From positions 1-42,277 of the forward strand of contig LDXO01000016.1 of NCBI GenBank assembly GCA_001443455.1: DNA of 42,277 nt, in the 5' to 3' direction. This document shows positions 17,362-24,247 of this stretch, piece by piece. The first letter of the stretch is position 1; each line of letters begins with the position of its first letter. Below the pieces are notes generated by a model. The model was not told the DNA's origin. It worked only from the letters and a program-made list of their open reading frames with translations, and made no database searches. The DNA is from Deltaproteobacteria bacterium CSP1-8 (GTDB lineage Bacteria; Desulfobacterota; Deferrimicrobia; Deferrimicrobiales; Deferrimicrobiaceae). The position numbers and the translations under genes were made by a program.

Positions 17362-17574
17362 GATGAAAACACCCTCAATCAGCTCGACCGCCTCGTGAAG
17401 GCTCGTGTTTTTCCAAACCGGAGCCAGGCAATTCAGGAAGCGGTCGCGGAGAAAATATCACGCCTTGATCGGAGCCGGCTTGCGCGTGAATGCGCTAAGA
17501 TGGAACCCGCCTTCGAGAAGGCGCTCGCTGAAGAAGGCCTCTCGACCGAGTTGGCGGAATGGCCCGAATACTGA
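17362..17574 (+). pseudogene. MazE-like ribbon-helix-helix antitoxin lacking its 5' end
   Basis: An open frame reads [40 protein letters not shown] and on to AEWPEY at TGA 17572-17574. The helices of a ribbon-helix-helix antitoxin are complete, but the N-terminal DNA-binding strand and start codon are absent: a TGA lies at 17359-17361, directly after the attC R' heptamer. ATG 17363 is out of frame and stops after 11 codons; GTG 17395 would remove most of helix 1. The gene overlaps mazF by 16 nt. Truncation at the cassette junction or a frameshift near the start are both possible. Confidence 0.7.
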
Positions 17575-17897
17575 GGGGTGAGGTTCGTTGGGCTGATCTG
17601 AACCCCGTCCGAGGAAATGAGCAAGCCGGCTTACGCCCGGTCCTAATATTTAGTCACGATGTGTTCAACGAACGTTCCGGCACGGTGATCGCGGTTGCAA
17701 TCATGAGTCAACCCCAGCGTGCCGGTTTTCCTCTGACCTTGGAGTTGGATTCCAAGGATCTCCCTAAAAAGTCATGGATTAAGATCAGCCAGATTCGCAC
17801 TCTTTCCGTCGAGAGAATCGGCAAGAGATTGGGTCGAGTAACGCCTGAGGAATTGGCTCAAGTCATTGAAGGGCTGAATGAGATTATCGGAACCTAA
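17559..17897 (+). CDS. mazF: MazF/PemK-family endoribonuclease toxin
   Basis: A 112-residue toxin: [35 protein letters not shown], then [18 protein letters not shown] and [20 protein letters not shown]. These are the PemK/MazF beta-barrel motifs with the RPVLI and QIRTLS strands that carry the catalytic Arg and Thr/Ser. It is complete, and its TAA stop sits inside the attC heptamer ACCTAAC. Its partner antitoxin upstream appears truncated, so either the toxin is poorly expressed (no promoter or good ribosome site is visible) or control comes from elsewhere. Confidence 0.88.
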   Translation: MARILRGEVRWADLNPVRGNEQAGLRPVLIFSHDVFNERSGTVIAVAIMSQPQRAGFPLTLELDSKDLPKKSWIKISQIRTLSVERIGKRLGRVTPEELAQVIEGLNEIIGT

Positions 17898-17898
17898 C
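17892..17898 (+). repeat. truncated attC: R'' heptamer only
   Basis: ACCTAAC is present at the end of mazF, as in the other cassettes, but the following bases show neither the conserved AAGCTGACGGC arm nor an R' box. The site appears cut directly after R'' and joined to the headless SnoaL-like gene, marking the right edge of the array. Confidence 0.55.
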
Positions 17899-17941
17899 TA
17901 CCGCGTCAACCGAACAGAACAAAGCCGTATACTGCCGCTTT

Positions 17942-18340
17942 ATGGAAGAAGTCGCCAATCAAGGCAACCTGGCCGCGATTGATGAATGGGTGGCACCCGA
18001 CTGCGTCGAGCACGAGGAGATACCGCCTCAAGCGCCGTCGGGACGGGAGGCCGTGAGGTTTTTCTTCACCCAATGGCGCGAAGGCTTCCCCGACGGGCAA
18101 GTGACATGGGAGAAGTTGATCGCTGAAGATGATCTGGTGGTCGGCTATGCGGTGTGGCAGGGGATGCACAGGGGCGAGTTCATGGGCATGCTGCCCAGCG
18201 GCCGGCGTGTAACGTTCCACGCCATTGACATCGTGCGCATCGCCGATGGCAAGATCGTCGAGCACTGGGGCGTCGCCGACAATCTGGCATGGATGCAACA
18301 GATCGGCGCAATCCCTGTGCCGGGGCAGGGTGGGAGTTAG
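17942..18340 (+). CDS. SnoaL-like (ester cyclase fold) protein, 5'-truncated
   Basis: From ATG 17942, 132 residues of a SnoaL-type NTF2-like fold: NQGNLAAIDEWVAPDCVEHE, GREAVRFFFTQWREGFPDGQ, and FHAIDIVRIADGKIVEHWGV with the usual C-terminal DNLAWMQQIG. Upstream the same frame continues STEQNKAVYCRF, the normal N-terminus of the family, but GCG stands where the ATG should be (17903-17905) and no other start is near. The gene thus seems to have lost its start codon at the junction with the cassette array. Starting at 17942 removes ~13 residues and has no ribosome site. Activity is unknown. Confidence 0.72.
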   Translation: MEEVANQGNLAAIDEWVAPDCVEHEEIPPQAPSGREAVRFFFTQWREGFPDGQVTWEKLIAEDDLVVGYAVWQGMHRGEFMGMLPSGRRVTFHAIDIVRIADGKIVEHWGVADNLAWMQQIGAIPVPGQGGS

Positions 18341-18475
18341 TCATTCAACGAGTGTGACAAGCGAAACACGTCAGTTTTGCGATGTGAGAGTCGCTCAAAG
18401 CATTCCTCTCTTGCCGTACTCGCTCATTTCCTTATCTTGCTTCTGAATTAACAACTGCTGCAAAATAGCAAGGTT

Positions 18476-20293
18476 ATGGATTTCCTCCGGCCGGAAAACC
18501 TTCTTCAGTTCGGGTACAAGGATTGCCTCCTGTGCGAGGTCGAACGCAAGGGGGAGGAGAAGAGGTGCATTCGCTGCGTCGGCCGGATGGACCAGCGCGA
18601 CCGCCTCCTCTGGGAGATCAACCGGGAGAGGATCCGTCGGAACGCGGCAAGGATGTCCCTGGCCTACCCCGGCGCCGGCCACTTTTACAGCGGACGGTAT
18701 CTCACGGGGGTCTTCTGGGCCTCCCTCCTCCCGCTGACGGCGGTATTGGTGCAAGGCACCTGGCGGGGGCCGACCCCGGGGCATCTGTTCCTCCTTTGCG
18801 CCTTCGGGCTGATCTGGTACCTCGCCTGGCTCGACGCGGGCCGAGGCGCCGGGGAACCGGTCGCCCCGTGCCAGAAAGCCTGCCCGGCGGACATCAATGT
18901 CCCCGACTACATCGCCCTGGTTCGCGAGGGGCGGCCCATGGAAGCGTTGGCCCTCGTGCACGACAAGCTCCCCCTCGCCGCCTTCTGCGGCAGGGCGTGC
19001 CCCCACCCGTGCGAGCAAAAATGCGTCCGGATCGAGTTCGGCGCCCCCATCGCCATCATGGCGATCAAGCGGTACGCGGCCGACGTGGGGTACGCCGCGG
19101 CGATCCGGCCTTCCTCTCCCGCCGGCGAAGAGAGAAGGAGGCCGAAGGTCGCCGTGGTCGGGGCGGGTCCCGCGGGACTTTCCGCGGCGGACACGCTGGC
19201 CCGCCTGGGGTGCGTCGTCACCGTGTTCGACGAGGCGGAGGAACCGGGGGGGATGATGCGGTACGCCGTCCCCGAGTTCCGTTTTCCCGGGGAGGCGCTG
19301 CGGTCCGACGTGGGGACGATCCTCGCCCGCGGGGTCGGCTTCCGGGGCGGCATGAAGTTCGGCCGGGAACTTTGCTTCGAAAGTCTCGCAACGGAAGGCT
19401 TCGAAGCCGTCCTCCTGGGGGTCGGGGCGGGTGTGCCTGTGCGGCTTCCCGCCGCCGGCGGAGAAGGGGAGGGGTTCTTCGACGCCCTGGCATTTCTTTC
19501 GCGCGCCCGCCGCGGGCACGGGGTCCCGTTGACAGGCTGCGTGGCGGTGATCGGAGGGGGGAAGGTCGCGCTCGATGCGGCCCGGACGTCCCTCCGGCTC
19601 GGCGCGCAGGAAGTCACGATGGCGTGCCTCGAGTCCCGGGACGTGATGCCGGCCTACCCGTGGGAGGTGGAGGAGGCGACAAGCGAAGGCGTGCAGGTCC
19701 TTCCCGGAACGGCGGTGAAGGATTTCCTCGTGCGCGACGGCCGGGTGGCCGGGATCGAGGCGCTCCGGGTGGAACGGATCGATTCCGACGCGGAGGGAAT
19801 AATTGTTCCCCGTATGGTTGCCGGCAGCGAGTTCGAGATTCCCGCGGAGACGGTGATTCTGGCCATCGGGAGCCGGCCCGCGCTCGATTTCCTGCCTCCC
19901 GGCGCGGAGCTAAAAGCCATCGATCCGGCGCGCAATCTTTCCCTGTTGATTTTTTCCGGGAAGCAAACTAGAATTCCGGCCTATGTGACCGGGGACTGCG
20001 TGGGGGGCCCCGGCACGGTCGTCGAAGCCTCCGCGGCGGGCAGGGCGGCGGCGTTGAATATCTACGGCGACCTCTGCGTCGAAGAAGTCAGGAAAGCGCG
20101 GTTCCAGGACCGTTTCCGGCGGATGGCCGAGCCCCAGGAAGAGGACCGCCCGGAATGGGGGGTCCGGCGGGAGGCCCCGCGGATCCCGCCGGAAGAGAGC
20201 CGGCGAACGTTTCAGGAGGTCCAGAAGCGATACGACGACGATTGCGTCCGCCGGGAAACCGAGCGGTGCGCGAGATGCAATCTGTGGTTATAA
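18476..20293 (+). CDS. GltD-like FAD/4Fe-4S oxidoreductase with zinc-ribbon/membrane N-terminus
   Basis: A 605-residue protein in two parts. Residues 1-125: a four-Cys ribbon (C17xxC20, C31xxC34), the LAYPGAGHFYSGRYLTG motif and two hydrophobic segments (about 78-94 and 103-119). From 130: a glutamate-synthase small-subunit-like oxidoreductase with cluster cysteines 132, 136, 171, 175, 179, 183, FAD-binding VVGAGPAGLSAADTLARLG (228-246), a second nucleotide fold AVIGGGKVALDAARTSLRLG and YVTGDCVGGPGTVVEASAAG. The C-terminus ends with a CARC pair. The ATG has only a weak, very close ribosome site and a stop lies 20 nt upstream, so the gene may be trimmed at the island edge. Electron transfer at the membrane to the following cytochrome is inference. 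Confidence 0.82.
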   Translation: MDFLRPENLLQFGYKDCLLCEVERKGEEKRCIRCVGRMDQRDRLLWEINRERIRRNAARMSLAYPGAGHFYSGRYLTGVFWASLLPLTAVLVQGTWRGPTPGHLFLLCAFGLIWYLAWLDAGRGAGEPVAPCQKACPADINVPDYIALVREGRPMEALALVHDKLPLAAFCGRACPHPCEQKCVRIEFGAPIAIMAIKRYAADVGYAAAIRPSSPAGEERRRPKVAVVGAGPAGLSAADTLARLGCVVTVFDEAEEPGGMMRYAVPEFRFPGEALRSDVGTILARGVGFRGGMKFGRELCFESLATEGFEAVLLGVGAGVPVRLPAAGGEGEGFFDALAFLSRARRGHGVPLTGCVAVIGGGKVALDAARTSLRLGAQEVTMACLESRDVMPAYPWEVEEATSEGVQVLPGTAVKDFLVRDGRVAGIEALRVERIDSDAEGIIVPRMVAGSEFEIPAETVILAIGSRPALDFLPPGAELKAIDPARNLSLLIFSGKQTRIPAYVTGDCVGGPGTVVEASAAGRAAALNIYGDLCVEEVRKARFQDRFRRMAEPQEEDRPEWGVRREAPRIPPEESRRTFQEVQKRYDDDCVRRETERCARCNLWL

Positions 20294-20319
20294 TCCAACG
20301 CGAAAGGGGGTGAACCCGA

Positions 20320-20676
20320 ATGAAGAAGTTCGCAGCTCTCATGGCGATCATCGTGGCAGTGACCTTCTCGGCCGGCCTGGTGATCAGCGCGGAAGCTCCC
20401 GCGGGCAAGGTGACCATCAAGCACATCCAGAAGACCAAGGAGCCGGTCGTATTCGACCACAAGGCGCACGCCACCAGCAGGGCCAAGGACTGCAAGGAGT
20501 GCCACCACAAGAACGAGAAGGGCAAGGAACAGGGATGCCAGGAGTGCCACAAGGCCAAGACGGAAGGCAAGGTCCTCGAGCTCAAAGAGGCCTATCACGA
20601 GATGTGCAAGGACTGCCACAAGAAAGACGCCAGCAAGAAGGCTCCGACCATGTGCAACGGGTGCCACAAGAAGTAA
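20320..20676 (+). CDS. periplasmic tetraheme cytochrome c (class III, c3/c7-like)
   Basis: A 118-residue protein with a signal peptide cleaved near SAEA (about residue 24) and four CxxCH heme sites at residues 58-62, 73-77, 96-100 and 112-116. Extra histidines (35, 47, 50, 63, 93) can serve as distal ligands, and VFDHKAH is the usual first-ligand motif of c3/c7 cytochromes. Length and spacing fit small multiheme electron carriers of Desulfobacterota. AAAGGGGGTG precedes the ATG; a TATAAT at 20289-20294 spans the previous stop. Terminator follows. The c-heme attachment genes lie next to it. Confidence 0.93.
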   Translation: MKKFAALMAIIVAVTFSAGLVISAEAPAGKVTIKHIQKTKEPVVFDHKAHATSRAKDCKECHHKNEKGKEQGCQECHKAKTEGKVLELKEAYHEMCKDCHKKDASKKAPTMCNGCHKK

Positions 20677-20699
20677 CGGGGGGTTTTTCGCGTTACATG

Positions 20700-20742
20700 C
20701 CGGAGAGGGAGGCAGGTTCTCTCTCTCCGGTTTGTTATTTTT
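20700..20742 (+). terminator. intrinsic terminator after the cytochrome gene
   Basis: An 8-bp perfect stem CCGGAGAG/CTCTCCGG (20700-20707 with 20723-20730) extended by further pairs, then a T-rich tail. It separates the cytochrome from resB. Confidence 0.8.
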
Positions 20743-20769
20743 CGGAAGTCTCTCCCCCGCCGATGCATG

Positions 20770-20775
20770 TATAAT
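20770..20775 (+). promoter_or_regulatory. candidate -10 box for the resB operon
   Basis: A perfect TATAAT in an AT-rich 35-bp stretch between the terminator and resB, 40 nt before the ATG. No good -35 is visible. Confidence 0.4.
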
Positions 20776-20815
20776 AAAAATTTGAAATTTATATATCGTT
20801 CGAGGGCGAATCCCC

Positions 20816-22177
20816 ATGGCTGACGGGAAGCGCGTTGACTCCTTGATGGACCAGGTGTGGAAGTTCTTCACATCCATAAAGCTCGCGATCTTCATCATCA
20901 TCATCCTGGCGATCGCCTCCATCATCGGGACGATCATCGAGCAGAACCAGCCGCTCGAGAAATACCGCCAGATTTACACCGACGGGGCGATCCGCCTGTT
21001 CGAGTCCCTGAACCTGTTCGACATGTACCACTCCTGGTGGTTCCTCCTCCTGCTGGTCCTGTTCACCGTGAACCTCTCCTGCTGTACCATCGACAGGCTC
21101 CCGCGGGCCGTCAAGGTCGTCCGGAACCCGAAGACCACCCTGGACGAGAACCTCGAGAAGTCTCTCTCGCACGTCGATCGGTGGAAGAAGAAGGGCGGAC
21201 TGGAGGGACTGGCCGAAACGTACAAGGCGGCCATGGGCGGCGCCTTCGCCAAGCCGCTGGTGACCGAAAACAGCGGGACACTCCACCTGTATGCCGAGAA
21301 GGGGATCATCTCGCGCTTCGGCGTCTATGTGACCCATCTCTCCATCATCATCATCTTCATCGGCGCGATCATCGGCAACGTGTTCGGGTTCAAGGGGTTC
21401 GCGAACATCGTCGAGGGGGAGTCGGTCCGGACCATCCCCACCCGGGGGGGAACCAACCATGTCGACCTCGGGTTCGCGGTGCGGTGCAACAAGTTCTGGG
21501 TGGACTTCTACCCCAGCGGGCAGCCGAAGGAGTACGCCTCGGACCTGAGCATCCTCGAGAACGGCAGGGAGGTCCTCCGCAAGAAGATCGTGGTGAACGA
21601 CCCGCTGCAGTACAAGGGGATCTGGTTCTACCAGTCCAGCTACGGCGCCGCGGGAGCAGCGAGCGCCACGCTTGCGGTCCACAGCCCGGACGGCGGGAAG
21701 GTGGAAACCGTCCCTTTGGCCCCCGGGCAGAAGAAAGAAATCCCCGGATACGGGACGGTAAGCGGCGTCGACTACCAGAACGACTTCCAGGGGCTCGGTC
21801 CCGCACTGCTCGTGGTCCTCGAGAAGCCGGGCACGCCGCCGGCCCAGTTCTGGCTCCTCAAGGCCTATCCCAATTTCGACCGCCAGCGGGGGGATTCGCG
21901 ATACCTGTCGTTTGCGGGGGTCGACCAGATTTTCTACACCGGGCTCCAGGTGGCCCAGGACCCGGGGGTAAACATCGTGTGGGTCGGCTGCACGCTCATG
22001 GTCATCGGGATCATGATTGCCTTCTTCATGTCCCACCAGCGGCTCTGGATCCGGCTCTCGCGCGGAGGCGACGGGCGCGTGGAGGTCGTCCTCGCCGGCT
22101 CCACGAACAAGAACAGGCTTGCCTTCGAAAAGAGATTTGAGAAAATACAAGCCGATATGAAGGCGGTCGTTGCCTGA
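20816..22177 (+). CDS. resB: cytochrome c biogenesis protein ResB
   Basis: A 453-residue membrane protein of System II cytochrome c maturation, where it forms the heme-handling complex with CcsA/ResC. Transmembrane segments lie at about 20-40, 72-92, 160-185 and 390-415; a large periplasmic domain (about 190-385) contains ILENGREVLRKKIVVNDPLQ and YKGIWFYQSSYG, the ResB hallmark. Start ATG 20816 has GAGGG upstream. ccsA follows after 41 nt. Together they would attach heme to CxxCH proteins such as the tetraheme cytochrome just upstream. Confidence 0.94.
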   Translation: MADGKRVDSLMDQVWKFFTSIKLAIFIIIILAIASIIGTIIEQNQPLEKYRQIYTDGAIRLFESLNLFDMYHSWWFLLLLVLFTVNLSCCTIDRLPRAVKVVRNPKTTLDENLEKSLSHVDRWKKKGGLEGLAETYKAAMGGAFAKPLVTENSGTLHLYAEKGIISRFGVYVTHLSIIIIFIGAIIGNVFGFKGFANIVEGESVRTIPTRGGTNHVDLGFAVRCNKFWVDFYPSGQPKEYASDLSILENGREVLRKKIVVNDPLQYKGIWFYQSSYGAAGAASATLAVHSPDGGKVETVPLAPGQKKEIPGYGTVSGVDYQNDFQGLGPALLVVLEKPGTPPAQFWLLKAYPNFDRQRGDSRYLSFAGVDQIFYTGLQVAQDPGVNIVWVGCTLMVIGIMIAFFMSHQRLWIRLSRGGDGRVEVVLAGSTNKNRLAFEKRFEKIQADMKAVVA

Positions 22178-22218
22178 CCGCGTACCGTATCGTATAGGCA
22201 ACCGGGAGAGACTTCGCC

Positions 22219-23058
22219 ATGTTGAACGTCCGCCTGTTTGATATCACCACATTGCTTTTCGGCGTCGCATCCGTCAACTACGTAGCCGCCCTGTACGGGA
22301 AGAAAGTGATCCTTGCCCGCATCGGGACCTGGGTTTGCGTCGCCGCCGCCATCGTGTCGACCGCCGCAATCGGCGTCCGGTGGGCCGAGTCGTACAAGAT
22401 GGGGATCGGCCGCATTCCCGTGACCAACCTCTACGAGTCGCTCGTCTTCTTCGCCTGGTCGGTCAACCTCTTCTACCTGGCAGTGGAGTGGAAATACAGG
22501 AGCCGGACCTTCGGGGCCTTCGTGATCCCGATCGCCTTCGGCACCATGCTGTTCGCCTTCACGAACGAGAGCAGCATCCAGCCGCTGGTCCCCGCCCTGC
22601 AGTCGTACTGGCTCCACGCCCACGTCATCACCTGCTTCGTGGGGTACGCGGGATTCGCCGTATCCGCCGGGGTGGCGGTCATGTTCCTCATGAAGGCGAA
22701 GCAGGAGGAGAGGAAGGTGACCGGCGGTGTGGTTGGCCTGTTCCCCCCGACGAAGGTCCTGGACGAGCTGGTTTACAGGGCGATCATCTGGGGATTCCCG
22801 TTTTTGACCGCCGGGATCATCACGGGGGCGGCCTGGGCGAACTACGCCTGGGGCACCTACTGGTCCTGGGACCCCAAGGAGACGTGGTCCCTCATCGTGT
22901 GGCTCGTGTACGCGGCGTTCCTTCACGCCCGGGTCACGCGGGGATGGCACGGCCGTCGCGCGGCGATCCTGTCGATCGTCGGCTTCCTGGCCACGATCTT
23001 CTGCTACCTGGGGGTGAACCTGGTCCTCTCCGGCCTGCACTCCTATGGCGGGGCGTGA
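22219..23058 (+). CDS. ccsA: cytochrome c biogenesis protein CcsA/ResC
   Basis: A 279-residue, eight-helix membrane protein. The WWD heme-binding segment is WGTYWSWDPKETWSLIVWLV (211-230), with conserved histidines in WLHAHVITCF (133 and 135) and near the end (H273, GLHSY). It matches the ccsB/ResC type (TIGR03144; naming differs between groups). GGGAGAG precedes the ATG. It moves heme across the membrane with ResB and presents it to apocytochromes. Confidence 0.94.
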   Translation: MLNVRLFDITTLLFGVASVNYVAALYGKKVILARIGTWVCVAAAIVSTAAIGVRWAESYKMGIGRIPVTNLYESLVFFAWSVNLFYLAVEWKYRSRTFGAFVIPIAFGTMLFAFTNESSIQPLVPALQSYWLHAHVITCFVGYAGFAVSAGVAVMFLMKAKQEERKVTGGVVGLFPPTKVLDELVYRAIIWGFPFLTAGIITGAAWANYAWGTYWSWDPKETWSLIVWLVYAAFLHARVTRGWHGRRAAILSIVGFLATIFCYLGVNLVLSGLHSYGGA

Positions 23059-23101
23059 GTCCGAAGGGGGAAGACTTCTCGAGAGAGAACCGTCGGGCCC
23101 G

Positions 23102-23242
23102 ATGAAATTCAAAATCCTCGCCTTCCTCTTGACGGCCGCGGCATCGGTCACCCTGCTTGCCTTCGGGCTGTTCCGCGGAGAATTCGTCAAGGCACTCGTC
23201 AACGGCGCGCTTCTTTGACTCCACTGCATCGGGGTCGGGTGA
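23102..23242 (+). CDS. putative selenoprotein, CD1871A-like small membrane protein (UxxC)
   Basis: ATG 23102 begins MKFKILAFLLTAAASVTLL and reaches NGALL, then TGA (23216-23218), then LHCIGVG and a second TGA (23240-23242). Read as selenocysteine, the first TGA gives a 46-residue protein with one transmembrane helix and a C-terminal ULHCIGVG. Small CD1871A-family proteins end in CLxCIGIG-like motifs and are encoded beside a NapH-like 4Fe-4S membrane protein, exactly the next gene here. The UGA is followed by a candidate SECIS hairpin. If the UGA is a stop, a 38-residue peptide remains. Redox function in a UxxC motif is inference. Confidence 0.65.
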
Positions 23243-23250
23243 TCCCGTGG
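23219..23250 (+). promoter_or_regulatory. candidate bacterial SECIS element
   Basis: Immediately 3' of the in-frame TGA, CGGG (23236-23239) pairs with CCCG (23244-23247) around a TGAT loop, and CCA (23221-23223) can pair with TGG (23248-23250). The apical loop begins about 21 nt after the UGA and has G at its second position, within the known range for bacterial SECIS hairpins. The stem is short, so this is tentative. Confidence 0.4.
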
Positions 23251-23255
23251 CATTT

Positions 23256-24110
23256 ATGAGGCGAAGGGTCTACCAGGCGCTGGGGGCCGTCCTGCCCAAT
23301 GCCTACGTGCAGGGGTTCCTGTCGGCCACCCTCTACCAGGGCCCGCTCAAGGGGGTCTGCACCCCACTTTTCAACTGTCACGCCTGCCCCTCCGCTCTCT
23401 TCTCCTGCCCCATCGGGACGATGCAGCATTTCGCGGCGACGGGAAAAGTCCCGTTCTACGCGGCCGGGACGGTGGCGGTCGTCGGGGCCTCGGTGGGGCG
23501 GATGACGTGCGGGACGCTGTGCCCCTTCGGGTTCCTGCAGGACATCCTGTACAAGATCCGGACCTGGAAGGGCCGGCTTCCCGGATGGGCTTCCACCCTG
23601 CGATACGCCGCGCTGGCCGTCCTCGTCCTTCTCGTTCCCGCCCTCACTCATGTGCACTGGTTCTCGAGGCTTTGCCCGATGGGAACGCTTGGCGCCGGCC
23701 TGCCGTGGGTGACGATGAGCGGGAGCGTCCGGGCCATGATCGGCTCCCTCTTCTGGGTCAAGATCGGGATCCTGCTTCTGTTTGTCACCTCCTCGGTCCT
23801 GGTCAAGCGCCCCTTTTGCCGCGCCTCCTGCCCCCTCGGGGCGATCTTTTCGCTCTTCAACCGGTCCAGCTTCCTCCAGCTGGCGTGGAACCCCGACACC
23901 TGCACCCGGTGCGGAAAATGCCAGAAGATCTGCCCCGTCGACATCCGGCCCGACTACAACCCCGTAAACCCCGAATGCCTGCGCTGCTGGGACTGCACGC
24001 GCTGCCCGAGCCTGAAAATGACAACGGTCCTCACCCGGAACCCCTTCGGCCTCCCGGGAATGGCGGAGGGGCGGGGCGCGGAGGTCCTCCCGGGGACTCC
24101 CGCCGGATGA
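23256..24110 (+). CDS. NapH-like 4Fe-4S membrane protein
   Basis: A 284-residue protein from ATG 23256 (GTG 23247 is an alternative, slightly longer start). Four to five hydrophobic segments alternate with cysteine clusters: NCHACPSALFSCPIG, CGTLCPFGFLQD, CRASCPLGAIFSLF, then two ferredoxin-like clusters, CTRCGKCQKICPVDI and CLRCWDCTRCPS. That is the architecture of NapH/CcoG-type polyferredoxins that pass electrons across or along the membrane. It begins 13 nt after the end of the putative selenoprotein, so the two are likely translated together, as with CD1871A and its 4Fe-4S neighbour. Confidence 0.88.
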   Translation: MRRRVYQALGAVLPNAYVQGFLSATLYQGPLKGVCTPLFNCHACPSALFSCPIGTMQHFAATGKVPFYAAGTVAVVGASVGRMTCGTLCPFGFLQDILYKIRTWKGRLPGWASTLRYAALAVLVLLVPALTHVHWFSRLCPMGTLGAGLPWVTMSGSVRAMIGSLFWVKIGILLLFVTSSVLVKRPFCRASCPLGAIFSLFNRSSFLQLAWNPDTCTRCGKCQKICPVDIRPDYNPVNPECLRCWDCTRCPSLKMTTVLTRNPFGLPGMAEGRGAEVLPGTPAG

Positions 24111-24247
24111 GACGGCGGATCCGGGAGAAGTAGCCGCATGCAAAAGGGATTGAAAACCCGGGGTGGAAATGAGGAAGGGGATATGACCCCTCTTGCTTCG
24201 GCGGGACCTGTTTTCAGGGTAAACACGATTGCGCATGGAATGAATCG

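Noticed and set aside
18395-18475. Minus-strand peptide ending MSEYGKRGML upstream of the GltD-like gene
   Set aside because: It looks protein-like but is only ~27 codons at the end of an antisense frame, with no family match I can name; it may be a fragment but is not supported.
14191-18475. Phage or integrative element at the tRNA-Glu gene
   Set aside because: No integrase, no duplicated tRNA 3' end and no phage genes are visible; attC sites explain the island better.
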